Made by a program: the position numbers and the translations under genes. A stretch of DNA of 64,000 bases from Piscicola geometra (Eukaryota > Annelida > Clitellata > Hirudinida > Piscicolidae). Location: contig CALSEQ010000033.1 of the NCBI GenBank assembly GCA_943735955.1, positions 1,147,001 through 1,211,000 on the forward strand, written 5' to 3'. Under the pieces are notes generated by a model. It saw only the letters and a list, made by a program, of their open reading frames with translations, did not search any database and was not told the origin of the DNA. This document shows, piece by piece, positions 61,401 to 64,000 of the stretch. Numbering within the stretch: position 1 is the first letter of the stretch; each line of letters begins with the position of its first letter.

Positions 61401-63905
61401 ATATGTTACTATGCAATATATGTAAATATGCAAATATGCAATATATGCAAATATGCAATATATGCAAATATGCAATATATGTAAATATGCAATATATGTA
61501 AAGATGCAATATATGTAAGTATGCAATATATGTAAATATGCAATATATGTAAATATGCAATATATGTAAAAAGGCAAATATGCAATATATGCAAATATGC
61601 AATATATGCAAATATGCAATATATGTAAAAATGCAATATATGTAAAGATTCAATATATGTAAGTATGCAATATATGTAAATATGCAATATATGTAAACAT
61701 GCAATATATGTAAATATGCAATATATGTAAATATGCAATATAATTAAATATGCAATATATGTTAATATGCAATATATGTAAATATGCAATATATGTAAAT
61801 ATGCAATATATGTAAATATGCAATATATGTAAATATGCAATATATGTAAATATGCAATACATGTAAATATGCAAATATGCAATATATGCAAATATGCAAT
61901 ATATGCAAATATGCAATAGATGTAAATATGCAATATATGTAAAGATGCAATATATGTAAATATGCAATATATGTAAATATGCAATATATGTAAATATGCA
62001 ATATATGTAAATATGCAATTGATGTAAATATGCAAATATGCAATATATGCAAATATGCAATATATGCAAATATGCAATATATGCAAATATGCAATATATG
62101 CAAATATGCAATATATGCAAATATGCAATATATGCAAATATGCAATATATGTAAATATGCAATATATGTAAATATGCAATATATGTAAATATGCAATATA
62201 TGTAAATATGCAATATATGTAAATATGCAATATATGTAAGTATGCAATATATGCAAATATGCAATATATGTAAATATGCAATATATGTAAATATGCAATA
62301 TATGTAAATATGCAAATATGCAATATATGCAAATATGCAATATATGCAAATATGCAATATATGTAAATATGCAATATATGTAAAGATGCAATATATGTAA
62401 ATATGAAATATATGTAAGTATGCAATATATGTAATAATGCAATATATGTAAATATGCAATTGATGTAAATATGCAAATATGCAATATATGCAAATATGCA
62501 ATATATGCAAATATGCAATATATGCAAATATGCAATATATGCAAATATGCAATATATGCAAATATGCAATATATGCAAATATGCAATATATGCAAATATG
62601 CAATATATGTAAATATGCAATATATGTAAATATGCAATATATGTAAATATGCAATATATGTAAATATGCAATATATGTAAATATGCAATATATGTAAATA
62701 TGCAATATATGTAAATATGCAATATATGCAAATATGCAATAATGTAAATATGCAATATATGTAAGTATGCAATATATGTAAATATGCAATATATGTAAAT
62801 ATGCAATATATGTAAATATGCAATATATGTAAATATGCATTATATGTAAATATGCAATATATGTAAATATGCAATATATGTAAATATGCAATATATGTAA
62901 ATATGCAATATATGTAAAGATGCAATATATGTAAATATGCAATATATGTAAATATGCAATATATGTAAATATGCAATACATGTAAATATGCAAATATGCA
63001 ATATATGCAAATATGCAATATATGTAAATATGCAATATATGTAAATATGCAATATATGTAAAGATGCAATATATGTAAATATGCAATATATGTAAAAATG
63101 CAATATATGTAAATATGCAATATATGTAAATATGCAATAAATGTAAATATGCAATATATGTAAATATGCAATATATGTTACTATGCAATATATGTAAATA
63201 TGCAAATATGCAATATATGCAAATATGCAATATATGCAAATATGCAATATATGTAAATATGCAATATATGTAAAGATGCAATATATGTAAGTATGCAATA
63301 TATGTAAATATGCAATATATGTAAATATGCAATATATGTAAAAAGGCAAATATGCAATATATGCAAATATGCAATATATGCAAATATGCAATATATGTAA
63401 AAATGCAATATATGTAAAGATTCAATATATGTAAGTATGCAATATATGTAAATATGCAATATATGTAAACATGCAATATATGTAAATATGCAATATATGT
63501 AAATATGCAATATAATTAAATATGCAATATATGTTAATATGCAATATATGTAAATATGCAATATATGTAAATATGCAATATATGTAAATATGCAATATAT
63601 GTAAATATGCAATACATGTAAATATGCAAATATGCAATATATGCAAATATGCAATATATGCAAATATGCAATAGATGTAAATATGCAATATATGTAAAGA
63701 TGCAATATATGTAAATATGCAATATATGTAAATATGCAATATATGTAAATATGCAATATATGTAAATATGCAATTGATGTAAATATGCAAATATGCAATA
63801 TATGCAAATATGCAATATATGCAAATATGCAATATATGCAAATATGCAATATATGCAAATATGCAATATATGCAAATATGCAATATATGCAAATATGCAA
63901 TATAT
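58435..63905. repeat. Expanded C-form (ATGCAAAT) runs, five copies
   Basis: Runs of about six to eight consecutive C-form units lie at about 58441-58575, 60697-60835, 62028-62150, 62468-62600 and 63784-63900. Each is entered through the same marker, GCAATTGATGTAAAT (near 58431, 60685, 62015, 62459 and 63771), and an extra 8-bp half-unit. In the run at 62468, eight ATGCAAAT words occur at a strict 17-bp spacing. Elsewhere in the window the usual cassette has only about three. A run near 58211-58330 of similar length lacks the marker. Confidence 0.8.
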
Positions 63906-64000
63906 GTAAATATGCAATATATGTAAATATGCAATATATGTAAATATGCAATATATGTAAATATGCAATATATGTAAATATGCAATATATGTAAGTATGC

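Larger units (their letters stand above)
1..64000. repeat. AT-rich satellite array, 17-bp monomer
   Basis: Every line of the window reads as head-to-tail copies of AATATATGTAAATATGC (17 bp) with scattered substitutions, so the array runs off both ends. The monomer divides into GCAATATAT (9 bp) and GTAAATAT or GCAAATAT (8 bp). These halves are near copies of each other, which suggests an older 8-9 bp repeat that dimerised. Orientation never flips. Consensus arithmetic gives 8 A, 6 T, 2 G and 1 C per T-form unit. There is no gene, no unique spacer and no recognisable transposon in the 64 kb. Function is not known from sequence; a heterochromatic eukaryotic satellite is the most economical reading. 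The species is not identifiable by eye. Confidence 0.98.
54800..64000. repeat. Zone D HOR domain
   Basis: GTTACTATGC anchors lie at 57393, 59149, 61405 and 63177 (steps 1756, 2256 and 1772). GCAATATAATTAAAT units lie near 55440, 56433, 58133, 59479, 60449, 61735 and 63507. GCAATTGATG, GTAAAGATTCAATATATG, GTAAAAAGGC and 1-bp-short GCAATAATG units also recur. Register accounting closes: 2256 = 17x129 + 8x8 - 1 and 1772 = 17x101 + 8x7 - 1, where 8 and 7 are the extra half-units counted and -1 is the GCAATAATG half-unit. The HOR is cut by the window end at 64000. Confidence 0.82.

Noticed and set aside
228..63985. Hundreds of long - strand open reading frames (up to 780 codons) with MHI-type starts
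   Set aside because: They are a by-product of a stop-free reverse-complement consensus with a 51-bp codon cycle. Frames overlap one another in all three registers, begin at TTG or GTG, and encode one monotonous 17-residue repeat with no domain.
1..64000. CRISPR array
   Set aside because: Repeats are contiguous 17-bp units with no unique spacers, no leader and no cas genes.
1..64000. Telomeric repeat or simple (AT)n microsatellite
   Set aside because: The 17-bp unit has fixed G and C positions and a 9+8 structure and does not match known 5-8 bp telomere motifs; ATAT tracts are only 6-7 bp long.
1..64000. Bacterial promoters (TATAAT-like boxes) and terminators
   Set aside because: TATAAT-like words such as those in GCATAATATG arise from single-base variants of the satellite. 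There are no genes for them to serve, and no GC-rich stem plus T-tract is present.
1..64000. tRNA, rRNA or other structured RNA genes
   Set aside because: No stretch has the GC content or unique sequence needed; every segment aligns to the monomer.
1..64000. Transposon or retroelement insertions, or target-site duplications
   Set aside because: I scanned for breaks in the 17/8-bp pattern and found only 1-bp-short or half-unit changes, never an insertion of non-satellite DNA.

Overview
The whole 64 kb window is one uninterrupted, very AT-rich tandem-repeat (satellite) array. I see no single-copy sequence, gene, RNA gene, transposon or array edge. The monomer is 17 bp, AATATATGTAAATATGC on the + strand. 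It is built of a 9-bp half (GCAATATAT) and an 8-bp half (GTAAATAT, 'T form', or GCAAATAT, 'C form'). Consensus composition is about 18% GC for the T form and 24% for the C form, with A>T and G>C on the + strand and essentially no CpG. Long arrays of short AT-rich monomers with nested higher-order repeats (HORs) are typical of eukaryotic heterochromatin (centromeric, pericentromeric, subtelomeric or sex/B-chromosome DNA). I cannot name the species, and nothing here looks bacterial or viral.

Layout: four zones can be told apart by linked point variants. Zone A (1 to about 36.85 kb) carries GCAATTAATG, a following AAATAAGC, GCAAGTATGC, GTTAATATGC-TATATATG, AAATATTCAATATATG and TACGTA. It contains tandem or dispersed duplications with offsets of 1120, 712, 2112, 1459, 1610, 2512, 2137, 3070 and 322 bp, plus segments repeated about 12.2-12.6 kb apart. 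After a transition near 36.85-37.46 kb, Zone B (to about 50.3 kb) has a 2.6-2.8 kb HOR marked by GTAATAAAGC, ATATATCTAAATATGC and GCAATAGATGC. Zone C (about 50.3-54.8 kb) is less regular and is marked by GTAGATATGC, GCAATCTATG and GCATAATATG, with a 1070-bp repeat. Zone D (about 54.8 kb to the end) has 993, 2256 and 1772 bp repeats marked by GTTACTATGC, ATATAATTAA and GCAATTGATG, with expanded runs of C-form units.

Two features organise the array at fine scale. First, a recurrent cassette inserts one extra 8-bp half-unit followed by about two C-form monomers, shifting the 17-bp register by 8. In the five HOR offsets I checked, length equals 17a + 8b (minus 1 where a 1-bp-short half-unit is present), with b equal to the number of cassettes I could count. 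Second, the C form spells the POU octamer ATGCAAAT and the T form spells the forkhead-type core TGTAAATA, so the array is a dense alternation of two recognisable binding-site words.

The many long open frames on the - strand (up to 780 codons) are artefacts. The reverse complement of the consensus has no stop in any frame and all three frames spell the same 17-residue cycle. They start on TTG or GTG because the consensus has no ATG on that strand. No CDS is annotated.
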